The notes under the pieces are model-generated. The model was not told the origin of the DNA. It did no database searches and worked only from the letters and a program-made list of their open reading frames with translations. From assembly GCA_036496265.1 (NCBI GenBank), contig DASXLL010000376.1:1-42370 (forward strand): DNA of 42,370 nt, in the 5' to 3' direction. Positions 7,653-14,850 of this stretch are shown here, one piece after another. The stretch comes from CAYLLN01 sp036496265. GTDB taxonomy: Bacteria; Planctomycetota; Planctomycetia; Pirellulales; Pirellulaceae. The stretch's first letter is position 1, and every line of letters starts with the position of its first letter. The translations under genes were made by a program, and so were the position numbers.

Positions 7653-8762
7653 GTGGATATGTCGCGAACGGCCGTTTTTGAAGCGAGTTTGGCCTACTTC
7701 CTGGACCCCATCGCGCGGTATCTGGAGGACGATTCCGTCACCGAAATCATGGTGAACGGGCCGGATCATATTTTCATCGAGCGCAAAGGTCGGCTGGAGC
7801 AAGTTCCGGCCAAGTTTGATGACGAAGACGCCTTGCTGTCGGCGATTCACAATTTGACGCAATACGTTGGCCGCACTATCAGCGCCGAAAGTCCCATTCT
7901 CGACGCTCGCTTGCCAGCCGGCTCGCGCGTGCATGCCGTGATTCCGCCGGCTTCGCGAACCGGGCCTTGCCTGACGATTCGCAAGTTCCGCTCCGACGCG
8001 CTTTCACTCGACGATCTATTGCGGCTGGGCACGATCACGCCCGAAGCCCGCGAGTTTCTCGAAATCTGCATCAAGCTGCATAAGAACATCATCGTCGCGG
8101 GCGCTACGGGAACCGGCAAAACGTCGTTGCTGGGTGCACTGGCCGGCGCGATCTCCGATGATGAGCGAATTCTCATAATCGAAGACACAACCGAGCTGCG
8201 ACTGAAGCAAGTTCACGTGGTGCAGCTTGAGTCGCGGTCAGCGTCGGGCGGCGAAGGGGTCAGTTTGCGGCAGTTGTTCGTCGCGGCACTACGCATGCGG
8301 CCGGATCGCATTCTGGTCGGCGAGGTTCGCGGCGGTGAAGCGCTCGACATGCTGCAAGCCATGCTCAGCGGCCACAGTGGCGGCTTATCAACCGTCCATG
8401 CCGCTACGCCGCGCGATGCGCTCGTTCGTCTGGAAACGCTGTCGCTGATGTCAGATATCGAATTGCCGGTCTATGTTGCCAGGGCACAGGTGGCATCGGC
8501 CGTCCACCTCGTCGTGCAAATCACCCGCTTCCCTCAAGACGGCTCGCGCCGCATCAGTCGCATCGCGGAAGTCCGCGGCCTGACGCCCGATCAGCAGTAC
8601 ATCACGGCCGACCTGTTTTCCCTCGAAATGTCTGGCCGCTCACACGACGGCAAGCTGATTTCGGCCCTGAAGCCAACCGGTGAAAAGCCAACATTCAGTC
8701 GCGAAGCGAAGCAGTACGGCCTGGAGCACCTGGTGAAGTTATCGAGTGCGTTATGGGACTGA
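7653..8762 (+). CDS. cpaF: Short CpaF/TadA-type pilus ATPase (first of two)
   Basis: A 369-residue secretion ATPase of the CpaF/TadA (PilT/GspE superfamily) type, acting as a cytoplasmic hexamer that powers pilin insertion or removal. After a small N-terminal domain with DSVTEIMVNGPDHIFIE (about 27-43), the RecA-like domain has Walker A GATGTGKT (150-157), Asp box IIEDTTEL (175-182), Walker B ILVGEVRG (220-227) and His box GHSGGLSTVHA (240-250). All catalytic motifs are intact, so it should be active. It lacks the long alpha-helical N-terminal region of canonical CpaF and of the second ATPase at 14851. Start choice: GTG 7653 has GGAG six bases upstream; ATG 7659 is possible. It opens the Tad gene run and overlaps or abuts the first pilin gene. 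Confidence 0.92.
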   Translation: MDMSRTAVFEASLAYFLDPIARYLEDDSVTEIMVNGPDHIFIERKGRLEQVPAKFDDEDALLSAIHNLTQYVGRTISAESPILDARLPAGSRVHAVIPPASRTGPCLTIRKFRSDALSLDDLLRLGTITPEAREFLEICIKLHKNIIVAGATGTGKTSLLGALAGAISDDERILIIEDTTELRLKQVHVVQLESRSASGGEGVSLRQLFVAALRMRPDRILVGEVRGGEALDMLQAMLSGHSGGLSTVHAATPRDALVRLETLSLMSDIELPVYVARAQVASAVHLVVQITRFPQDGSRRISRIAEVRGLTPDQQYITADLFSLEMSGRSHDGKLISALKPTGEKPTFSREAKQYGLEHLVKLSSALWD

Positions 8763-8785
8763 AACCTAGAAAGAATGCGACGCAT

Positions 8786-8941
8786 ATGAAAAGCCGTCGC
8801 CGCGGCTCAGCCACGATCGACTATTTCCTGCTGATGGCTGTCGTTTTGCCGCTGGCAGCTTTTATGATGCAGATCGCGCCGCGAATGATGCGTTCGGTGT
8901 ATGATTTACTGACGGTGGTGGTGAGTTGGCCGTTCCCTTGA
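8786..8941 (+). CDS. Flp-like minor pilin with Asp in place of Glu5
   Basis: A 51-residue protein: short basic leader MKSRRRG, then SATIDYFLLMAVVLPLAAF and a short tail. Flp prepilins are cut after Gly and carry Glu-Tyr at +5/+6 of the mature protein. Here the same positions are Asp-Tyr, a conservative but unusual change. ATG 8786 gives a normal Flp leader. An upstream in-frame ATG (8753) would overlap the ATPase gene by 10 bp and give an 11-residue longer leader, so the start is not certain. It lies between the first CpaF and a second Flp-like gene. Probable role: major or minor subunit of the Tad pilus, processed by the peptidase at 9259. Confidence 0.65.
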   Translation: MKSRRRGSATIDYFLLMAVVLPLAAFMMQIAPRMMRSVYDLLTVVVSWPFP

Positions 8942-8960
8942 GCGGAAACTGCAAATGGCG

Positions 8961-8965
8961 GGAGG
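8961..8965 (+). promoter_or_regulatory. Ribosome binding site fixing the second pilin start
   Basis: GGAGG lies seven bases before ATG 8973, while the upstream in-frame ATG 8955 has no such site. This decides the start of the Flp-like gene. Confidence 0.75.
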
Positions 8966-8972
8966 ATCGAAT

Positions 8973-9215
8973 ATGAAACAGCCGCGAAACTTGCTCTCGC
9001 GCTTGGCGGCGCCGCTGCGGATAGTCAAACGAATACACGCTGACGAGCGCGGCGGCGTGTCGATCGAAACGGTGCTCATCATCGCGGCGATTGCCCTGCC
9101 GATTTTGATCTTTTTGATCAAAGTGGGCTGGCCGCGGATGCAGACATTTTTCAATTCCGGCATGGACAGCCTGGAGCAAGGCTCCGGCACGACGAGCGGC
9201 GGCACCGGCAGCTAG
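8973..9215 (+). CDS. flp: Flp/Fap-type pilin
   Basis: An 80-residue prepilin. The leader of about 28 residues is basic (MKQPRNLLSRLAAPLRIVKR...) and ends in DERG. The hydrophobic helix follows as GVSIETVLIIAAIALPILIFLIK, so cleavage after the first Gly leaves Glu at +5, with Thr at +6 where Flp usually has Tyr. The tail is Gly/Ser/Thr-rich (SGTTSGGTGS), as in many Flp proteins. It follows the other pilin gene by 31 bases and precedes the prepilin peptidase, the usual Tad order flp-tadV. It is the best candidate for the main pilus subunit because it keeps Glu5, which is needed for assembly in type IV-like pili. Confidence 0.75.
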   Translation: MKQPRNLLSRLAAPLRIVKRIHADERGGVSIETVLIIAAIALPILIFLIKVGWPRMQTFFNSGMDSLEQGSGTTSGGTGS

Positions 9216-9258
9216 ATCGATCGACCCGTGTCGCGGAACAGTTGAAATCAGGCCACGA

Positions 9259-9831
9259 ATGCTTGCCACCGCGCTGCTAATCGGCTTAGTCCTTACTGCG
9301 GCGATCACCGACGCCACGCGCCACCGGATTTATAACTGGACGACCTATCCCGGCATCATTGCCGGTCTCGCGCTGGCTGTGATCGGCGCACTTTGGCAGC
9401 AACTCTCACCAGAATCAGCCGCCGAATGGCAATCCGTCGTCGGCTGGTTGACGCTGGCAGATTCGCTGCTCGGCTTTGCCGCCTGTGGCGCGTTGATGAC
9501 GGTCTGTTTCGTGCTCTTCGGCGCGGGCGGCGGCGATGTGAAGCTGTTGGCCATGATTGGCAGCCTGGCGGGTGTCGAAAAAGGACTCGAAGTCATTCTC
9601 TGGACGTTCGTTTTCGCCGGCTGCGTCGGCGTAGCCGTTTTGATGTGGAAAATCGGCGCGCTGCGGCTTGTACAGCGAGCCGGGCAGATGATGCTCTCGG
9701 CGGTTTCGCTGGGCACCGTTTTGCGAGTGCCGACTGACGAAAAGCAGGTGCTGACATTGCCGGTTGTGCTTGCTCCCTGCGTGCCACTGGCACTGCTCGC
9801 GACGTTCATTCCGTGGCCGAGGCTCCTATAA
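9259..9831 (+). CDS. tadV: Prepilin peptidase, TadV/CpaA type (A24)
   Basis: A 190-residue polytopic membrane aspartic protease that removes the leader of Flp-type prepilins. It carries the two family motifs: Asp18 in AITDATRHRIYNW and Asp93 in GAGGGDVKLL, the GxGD signature of A24 peptidases. About six hydrophobic segments are visible. The size matches stand-alone TadV/CpaA, without the N-methyltransferase domain of PilD. It follows the two pilin genes, its expected substrates, and precedes the TadE-like gene. No ribosome site stands out before ATG 9259, so it may be translated from the polycistronic message by coupling. Confidence 0.9.
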   Translation: MLATALLIGLVLTAAITDATRHRIYNWTTYPGIIAGLALAVIGALWQQLSPESAAEWQSVVGWLTLADSLLGFAACGALMTVCFVLFGAGGGDVKLLAMIGSLAGVEKGLEVILWTFVFAGCVGVAVLMWKIGALRLVQRAGQMMLSAVSLGTVLRVPTDEKQVLTLPVVLAPCVPLALLATFIPWPRLL

Positions 9832-9845
9832 GGGGAAGGCCGACG

Positions 9846-10811
9846 ATGGTGCAAACCGCGCTCATCTCGTGTTGGCCGCTTGGCCTGCTACTCGCGGTCG
9901 TTTGCTTTGCGTTGACGTTTCTTGTCCAAGGTCCAATGTCCAAGGTCCAAGGTCGGAGAAGCTTTATCGAGGCTTTGGACTTTCGACTTTGGACTTTGGA
10001 CTTACACCGCGACGAGCGCGGCAGCGTGCAAAGCCTTAGCTTCGTGCTCACCGTGCCTGTCTTCATCATGCTGATGATGTTGGCCGTGCAAGTCACGCAA
10101 CTCATGATCGGCGAGATCATCGTCAACTATGCCGCCTTCGCCGCCGCCCGCTCTGCGTCAGTGTGGATACCGGCACGAGTCGAAACGCCTTTGGAGCTCG
10201 CCAATTGGCTCAATCTTCGTCAATTGACCGGCGACAACGTGAACTACGGCACGGCAATGACGTCTCCCAAGATGGTGCAAATTCACCGCGCGGCGGCGCT
10301 CGCCCTGTTGCCGATCGCGCCGTCGCGCGATCTGGGCTTGGGCGATCCGAATGACGCGGTGACGCAAGCGATCGTTTCGGCCTATTCTGCATATTCGTCT
10401 GCGTATCAGACCAATTCGCGACTTCCCCAACGGCTGGCCAACAAATGGGCCTATGCCTTGGGGGCTACGACCGTTGATATCAGCACCTATCATCGCCAGT
10501 TCGGCAGCGGCCAATCTGGCTATCAAAATGAGCCGCCGCTGTGGGACAGCAATCCGTTCAGTTTCGAAGATTACTATCAGCCGGGAGTCGAGATTGGCTG
10601 GCGCGATGAAGTGACCGTTAAGGTGACGCACAATTTCGCGCTCTTGCCGGGGCCCGGCCGCTTGCTCGCTCGGAGCATGACCGGCGCAGCGACGAATCGG
10701 ATCCAGGAAAACGCCGGGATTTACTATGTACCGCTTTCCGCGAGCGCCACGATGGTGCCCGAAGGCGAAAAATCGCTCACGCCGTTTGTGTTTACGCCGT
10801 TTTGGCCGTAA
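9846..10811 (+). CDS. TadE-like pseudopilin carrying a 78-bp repeat insertion
   Basis: A 321-residue protein with a first hydrophobic stretch (about 8-27), a repeat-encoded stretch (about 28-52) and then DERGSVQSLSFVLTVPVFIMLMML, which resembles the TadE/TadG pilin-like helix. A Tyr/Asn-rich extracytoplasmic domain of about 230 residues follows. The repeat at 9924-10001 is exactly 78 bp (26 codons), so the frame survives; the encoded peptide has VQGPMSKVQGRR and FRLWTLDL. Start choice: ATG 9846 has AGGGGAAGG seven bases upstream; the GTG at 9813 inside the peptidase gene does not. Likely role: minor pseudopilin or exported Tad assembly factor. The mature segment lacks Glu5, so processing by TadV is doubtful. 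Confidence 0.75.
   Translation: MVQTALISCWPLGLLLAVVCFALTFLVQGPMSKVQGRRSFIEALDFRLWTLDLHRDERGSVQSLSFVLTVPVFIMLMMLAVQVTQLMIGEIIVNYAAFAAARSASVWIPARVETPLELANWLNLRQLTGDNVNYGTAMTSPKMVQIHRAAALALLPIAPSRDLGLGDPNDAVTQAIVSAYSAYSSAYQTNSRLPQRLANKWAYALGATTVDISTYHRQFGSGQSGYQNEPPLWDSNPFSFEDYYQPGVEIGWRDEVTVKVTHNFALLPGPGRLLARSMTGAATNRIQENAGIYYVPLSASATMVPEGEKSLTPFVFTPFWP
9924..10001. repeat. 78-bp palindromic heptad element, copy 1
   Basis: Left arm: four 7-bp units GTCCAAG, GTCCAAT, GTCCAAG, GTCCAAG (9924-9951). Centre: 22 nt beginning GTCGGAG (9952-9973). Right arm: TTTGGAC, TTTCGAC, TTTGGAC, TTTGGAC (9974-10001), the reverse-complement type. The arms can fold into a 28-bp imperfect hairpin. The element lies wholly within the TadE-like reading frame and its length is a multiple of three. 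Confidence 0.92.
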
Positions 10812-10815
10812 AAAA

Positions 10816-12273
10816 ATGGTCCAAAGTCCAAAGTCCAAAGTCCAAAGTCGGAGTGCAAGGTTACGAACCTTGGACCTTGGACCTTGGACTTTGGACTTTT
10901 GCCGCCGCCGTGGCTCCATCAACCTGGCGACCGTCTTCGCCTTGTTGTTGTTGGCGTTCCTGCTCGGCATGGTGCTCAATGTGGCCCGCCAGGTCGATAA
11001 CAAGATCAAACTTCAAAACGCGGCTGATGCGGCGACGTATTCGGGCGGCATTGTGCTCGCGCGCGGGATGAACTCGGTCGCGTTCAGCAATCATCTACTC
11101 TGCGAAGTGTTCGCGATGACGGCGATCATGCGCGAGGCCCGCGATCGCCACGGCGAGCCGCTGGTGCCGGAAATTCTTAATGCCTGGAATCAGATCGCGC
11201 CCAAGCTGTCGCGGGCGCCCTCGCTGCCCGATTGGCCGTATCCCAAATTCAGCGCTGCCGGCAACGCCATTCCGCAAAAGACGCCGCTCGAACAGACGAT
11301 GGTCACCAAATATGGCGAGTGGATGGCCGCTTCCAGCGAGTTGGTGTTGCCGCTATTGGAGCAGATTCTGCAGCAAGAACTGATCCCGCAGTTTCAACGC
11401 GAAGTGATTCAAGCGACGCCGCAAATGGCGCAAATCGCCACCGCCCGGATCGCCGAGCAGCACACTGGCCGCCCGCTGCCGTGGGATCAAAGCCGGCCGC
11501 CGATCGAGGCCATTCTGTGGCGGTCGATCATCGATCCGGTCGGCGGAGGGACCGAATCGGCTCAAGGCACGCTCCCCGCCATCGGTCCTGACAATCCGCA
11601 ATATGATCTCAATTCCGCCCTCGCCGCGCGCAACAATTACGCTCGTAACTATCTCAATCTGTGGAATTATTCCCTGATGCAGCGATTCGACGATCAGAAC
11701 CAAGGCGTGGCAAGAATGTCGGCGTTTGGTGGTCTATGGCGCGGCTTTACTTGTGCCCAGTTGCAGCAGCTCATCAGCGAATATCCCAACAGCAATTTGC
11801 CCCAGTTGATTCGAGAGGCGCCACCCACCGTCGCGTCAGTGCAGAAAGATTGGCTGACGAACAATTATCAATTCGTCGGCGTCGTCTACCGTCGAAAAGT
11901 CGCTGCCGCGGTGCCCAAAGTATTCAGCGACACGTTGACCGCGGATAATCAGACGTTTGCCCAAGGGATGTTGTTCGTTCCGCGTTCCCGGCCGGTCGAT
12001 GTCGGCTGGTGGCTGGTCAAGGGTGAGTGGCAGTGGGGCTTCATTCACGGCGAGCTGTGGAACCAGCAGCGCTGGGGAGCTCCACGACAAGTCTGGGACC
12101 TGTGGAACCAGGGCTGGACGTTTCAGCTCGTTCCCGCGGTTTCTCCCGCTGTTCCTTCCATTCTGATGCAGCCGCCGCAATCGCCCTATATCTCTGCCGC
12201 GGTGAACTCCCAACAACAACCCCATTTAAATGACATGTCCGTCACCGACGTGATTCGCCTGACAACACATTAA
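10816..12273 (+). CDS. TadG-like protein whose N-terminus is repeat-encoded
   Basis: A 485-residue protein. ATG 10816 lies four bases after the previous stop; the next 26 codons are almost entirely the second 78-bp element (10819-10896). Then comes CRRRGSINLATVFALLLLAFLLGMVLNVARQ and a region with AADAATYSGGIVLARGMN, the hallmark of TadG-like N-terminal (DUF2134-type) segments. The remaining 400 residues look extracytoplasmic, are rich in Gln, Asn, Trp and Pro, and match no domain I know. No E5 follows the Gly, so it may be a membrane-anchored assembly protein rather than a cleaved pilin. An upstream in-frame start inside the preceding gene (10726) is less likely. The repeat may have replaced the native start region. 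Confidence 0.75.
   Translation: MVQSPKSKVQSRSARLRTLDLGPWTLDFCRRRGSINLATVFALLLLAFLLGMVLNVARQVDNKIKLQNAADAATYSGGIVLARGMNSVAFSNHLLCEVFAMTAIMREARDRHGEPLVPEILNAWNQIAPKLSRAPSLPDWPYPKFSAAGNAIPQKTPLEQTMVTKYGEWMAASSELVLPLLEQILQQELIPQFQREVIQATPQMAQIATARIAEQHTGRPLPWDQSRPPIEAILWRSIIDPVGGGTESAQGTLPAIGPDNPQYDLNSALAARNNYARNYLNLWNYSLMQRFDDQNQGVARMSAFGGLWRGFTCAQLQQLISEYPNSNLPQLIREAPPTVASVQKDWLTNNYQFVGVVYRRKVAAAVPKVFSDTLTADNQTFAQGMLFVPRSRPVDVGWWLVKGEWQWGFIHGELWNQQRWGAPRQVWDLWNQGWTFQLVPAVSPAVPSILMQPPQSPYISAAVNSQQQPHLNDMSVTDVIRLTTH
10819..10896. repeat. 78-bp palindromic heptad element, copy 2
   Basis: Left arm: four perfect GTCCAAA units (10819-10846). Centre: 22 nt, again opening with GTCGGAG (10847-10868). 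Right arm: CTTGGAC three times, then TTTGGAC (10869-10896). The arm and centre lengths (28+22+28) are identical to copy 1, while the units differ in the last base, so the two are family members rather than a recent local duplication. It codes for the first residues of the TadG-like protein. Confidence 0.92.
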
Positions 12274-12316
12274 CCACTAGCCGGGACCAAACTTGGTCCC
12301 GGAGCGCCGCAAAAAA

Positions 12317-13324
12317 ATGCTATTTCGAAAACGCCGTCCAGGAGCGAGTTTGCCCCCGGCCGATGAAATTGATGAGGGTGCTTGGCGACGCAATATGGCG
12401 AGGCCCGCAGGTTCGCGCTCCGGTCTCGCTCCCGTCGAGCTCGTTCTCGGTATCCCGCTCGTCCTAATGGTCATGGCACTCTCCGTAATCGTTGGCAATG
12501 CCGCCTGCTGGAAAATACGCGCCACTGTCGTCGCTCGCAACGAAATCTGGTCCACCCGCAAGCCCCGCAGCGACACGCCGGCGGATCCCTGGCCCCCCGG
12601 TTGGCCGCAATCGGCCAGCATGAACCATTCCGGCAGCCGGCCGCTCTCGGACCTCAATGTGTCGGCGTTCCAGAATTCGCTTGTTCACGGGCCACTGCCC
12701 AACGTTACCGTCAACTCGCAACTGCTCGATCCCACGCTCTCGGTTCGTGTCGGCTCCGACTATATCCAGCGCACACCGCCCATGTTGGCCGGCGTCGGTG
12801 ACTACTCGTTCACCGTCGAGCATCCGCTGCTCGATGGCACGTGGGCTTATTGGCAAACCGGTCAATACGGCAACGATTCACGCCGCATGCCCAGTCTGTA
12901 CCCCAACACGCCGCCGCAAAATAGCGGCGAAAAAGCTGCTTACGATCAGGCCTATCAGGCCATCTCCAACGCGTCCTTTCGCTCTGACCTCGCCGTTCTC
13001 GACCATGACGAGGAGCTGCGGGCGTATTATGGCAACTACAGTAATTTTCATCCCGGCATCAACTTTTGCAGTCTCGACCCAACCTACGTGCGTGAAAAAT
13101 ACATCGTCAGTCCGAATGGCCTGCTCGCTCGCATCGCGAATGTCCCCAAGACCATCACGAACCGCTTTTTGAGCATGTATCGTTCGCAGCTCGCTACGCT
13201 GAAAGCAGCTTTGCAAGCCGCGCAGCAATCCGGCAGTCCTCCGCCGCCTGGTATCCAGTCACAAATCGACGCCCTTGAGCAGAAGGTTCAGACGCTGCAG
13301 GACTATCTGTCGTCGCTGAGTTAA
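12317..13324 (+). CDS. TadE/TadF-like pseudopilin
   Basis: A 335-residue protein with a charged leader of about 39 residues ending RSG. It is followed by LAPVELVLGIPLVLMVMALSVIVG, with Glu at +5 after the Gly, as required for TadV processing. The extracytoplasmic part is Pro-, Ser- and Asn-rich and ends in a helical, coiled-coil-like stretch (IDALEQKVQTLQDYLSSL). ATG 12317 is preferred to the TTG at 12293. It follows the TadG-like gene by 43 bases. Together with the genes at 9846 and 10816 it makes a set of three TadE/F/G-like proteins, the usual number in Tad loci. The large mature domains are bigger than typical TadE/TadF (150-200 residues). Confidence 0.75.
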   Translation: MLFRKRRPGASLPPADEIDEGAWRRNMARPAGSRSGLAPVELVLGIPLVLMVMALSVIVGNAACWKIRATVVARNEIWSTRKPRSDTPADPWPPGWPQSASMNHSGSRPLSDLNVSAFQNSLVHGPLPNVTVNSQLLDPTLSVRVGSDYIQRTPPMLAGVGDYSFTVEHPLLDGTWAYWQTGQYGNDSRRMPSLYPNTPPQNSGEKAAYDQAYQAISNASFRSDLAVLDHDEELRAYYGNYSNFHPGINFCSLDPTYVREKYIVSPNGLLARIANVPKTITNRFLSMYRSQLATLKAALQAAQQSGSPPPPGIQSQIDALEQKVQTLQDYLSSLS

Positions 13325-13333
13325 GCCCGCCGT

Positions 13334-13876
13334 ATGAGCACATTGCCAGACAGATCGGCGGACTACGGCACGCTCGCGCAGCGAATCAGCGGCTGGACCA
13401 CGAATATCCTGGCCGCCGCGATCGTAATCGCAATCGGGCTCGCCCTTGGCTGGCAAATCACCGGCTGGTTTCGCGAACCGTCGGCCGCGACGTCGCTCAG
13501 CGAGGGTGCCAACGTTTCCGTTAACCTGCCTGCGATCGCCAACGAGCACGAATTCCTGACCAGCAGCGGCCTCGTCAAAGTCCAACGACAAAACGGAACT
13601 CCCACGGAAGCCATCGAAGCCATGCGGGCCTTCTGTCGCGAAAAACCACTCGCCACTCAGCCGCGAACCATCGGCCCCGGTGAAGCCGCCTTCGTCAAAC
13701 AACTTATGGCCGAGCCGCCGCTCGAACAATCGCCGCCGATTGCCCTGTTTCAGCCGCCCGGACAAGCCTTGATGGTCGTCGCTGTCGATCGCGAACGAAG
13801 TCAAATCGTCGGCTGGAGCTTCGCCACTCCCGCGCCAGGCGGTGCCTGGTCGCTGTATCATTTCCGGCCAAAGTGA
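13334..13876 (+). CDS. Single-pass membrane protein of unknown function in the Tad locus
   Basis: A 180-residue protein I do not recognise. A cytoplasmic N-terminus of about 24 residues is followed by one hydrophobic segment (NILAAAIVIAIGLALGWQI, about 24-42) and an extracytoplasmic domain of about 130 residues with mixed charge and no cysteine pair. It starts nine bases after the previous stop and so is in the same transcript. By position it could be a Tad assembly or anchoring factor such as a pilotin or a small TadD-like partner, but no TPR or lipobox is visible. The 169 bases after it hold a repeat element. Confidence 0.65.
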   Translation: MSTLPDRSADYGTLAQRISGWTTNILAAAIVIAIGLALGWQITGWFREPSAATSLSEGANVSVNLPAIANEHEFLTSSGLVKVQRQNGTPTEAIEAMRAFCREKPLATQPRTIGPGEAAFVKQLMAEPPLEQSPPIALFQPPGQALMVVAVDRERSQIVGWSFATPAPGGAWSLYHFRPK

Positions 13877-13948
13877 GTAGCCTGATAGATAGCGTCTCGA
13901 ATCTTGAACCCACGCATTCCTTTGAACCTACGACTGCAAAAAGAGTTG

Positions 13949-14022
13949 ACCTCGAAACACACGAAAAAGGGCAAGTAATGGCGAATTTTCGTGTATTTCG
14001 TGTATTTCGTGTCTTTCGTGGT
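13949..14022. repeat. CACGAAA-family palindromic tandem repeat
   Basis: The right arm has four 9-bp units, TTTCGTGTA, TTTCGTGTA, TTTCGTGTC, TTTCGTGGT (13987-14022). The left arm (13949-13969) has the complementary type, CTCGAAACACACGAAA. It lies between the 180-residue membrane protein and cpaB and fills most of the 169-base gap. The gap could be read through; no terminator T-run follows. Confidence 0.7.
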
Positions 14023-14045
14023 GAATTCCTTCCTGCTTGACTTCC

Positions 14046-14819
14046 ATGAACGGGTCGAAAGTAGCTTTGATCGTCGCGGCGGTGCTGGGCGTGCTCGGCG
14101 CGGCGGTGAACTGGGTTTATCTCGATAGCAAGACCAAGCAATTCGAACGAATCGAGTTTCTCAGCGTCGCCCCTGGCGTGACGATGCTGCCGGGCGATCG
14201 CTTCACTGAAAGCAAGCTCGCCCCCCTGGCGATTCCCAAGGACAATGTTGGCAAAGAACTCTTCGCCCAAGCCATTCGCTGGTCCGATCGGCAAACGGTA
14301 ATCGGGATGACCGCCGCTTATTCGTTCGATGGCGGCGAGATCATTCTGCGGCAGCGTCTCAAGACGCCGCCGCCTACGATGGAGCTGACCCGCGAGGACG
14401 AGCGCGGCCTCCCCGTGCCTGTCGATACGCGGTCGTTCGTCCCCGCCCTCGTAAATCCGGGCGACATGGTCTCCTTTCTCGTTAGTATCGGCGGTCCGCC
14501 GCCCGCGCCGCCCAATGCCGAAGGCGGCGACGGCAACGAGCCCACCCCAGCCCAATCCGTCGTCCGGCCGTCCCTCACCGGCAGCCAACATATCGAAACG
14601 ATCGGCCCGTTTCGCGTCCTCTCGATCGGCAACCGGCTTGGCAGCGCCGACGTGCTCAAAGCCTCCGGCTCTTCGCAATTTCAAGAGAACGTCATGATGA
14701 TCGCCGTGAAAATGCACGGCGATCAGCTGGAACCGAAAGCGGTCAAGTTGCTGACGATGCTGCAAGCCGGCGGGGCGAGACAGGCGGGTGTGCTGTTACA
14801 TCCACGAACAAACAAATGA
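14046..14819 (+). CDS. cpaB: Pilus assembly protein CpaB/RcpC
   Basis: A 257-residue periplasmic protein with one N-terminal hydrophobic segment (KVALIVAAVLGVLGAAVNWVYL, about 5-26). A SAF-type region follows, FLSVAPGVTMLPGDRFTESKLAPLAIPKD, typical of CpaB/RcpC, the Tad factor thought to work with the outer-membrane secretin in the periplasm. The rest matches the RcpC/CpaB body (VPVDTRSFVPALVNPGDMVSFLVSI). ATG 14046 is chosen over the TTG nine bases upstream. The presence of CpaB without a secretin gene (CpaC/RcpA) nearby means the secretin must be elsewhere or replaced. The gene is followed after 31 bases by the FHA-CpaF gene. Confidence 0.87.
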   Translation: MNGSKVALIVAAVLGVLGAAVNWVYLDSKTKQFERIEFLSVAPGVTMLPGDRFTESKLAPLAIPKDNVGKELFAQAIRWSDRQTVIGMTAAYSFDGGEIILRQRLKTPPPTMELTREDERGLPVPVDTRSFVPALVNPGDMVSFLVSIGGPPPAPPNAEGGDGNEPTPAQSVVRPSLTGSQHIETIGPFRVLSIGNRLGSADVLKASGSSQFQENVMMIAVKMHGDQLEPKAVKLLTMLQAGGARQAGVLLHPRTNK

Positions 14820-14850
14820 CGAAGCACGAATGACAAATGACAGCTAACGC

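Noticed and set aside
9924..10896. CRISPR array
   Set aside because: Units are 7 bp and contiguous, with inverted second arms and no spacers; this is a palindromic repeat element.
10158..11009. Minus-strand frame of 283 codons over the pseudopilin genes
   Set aside because: Antisense to Tad genes and contains the translated heptad repeat; no domain.
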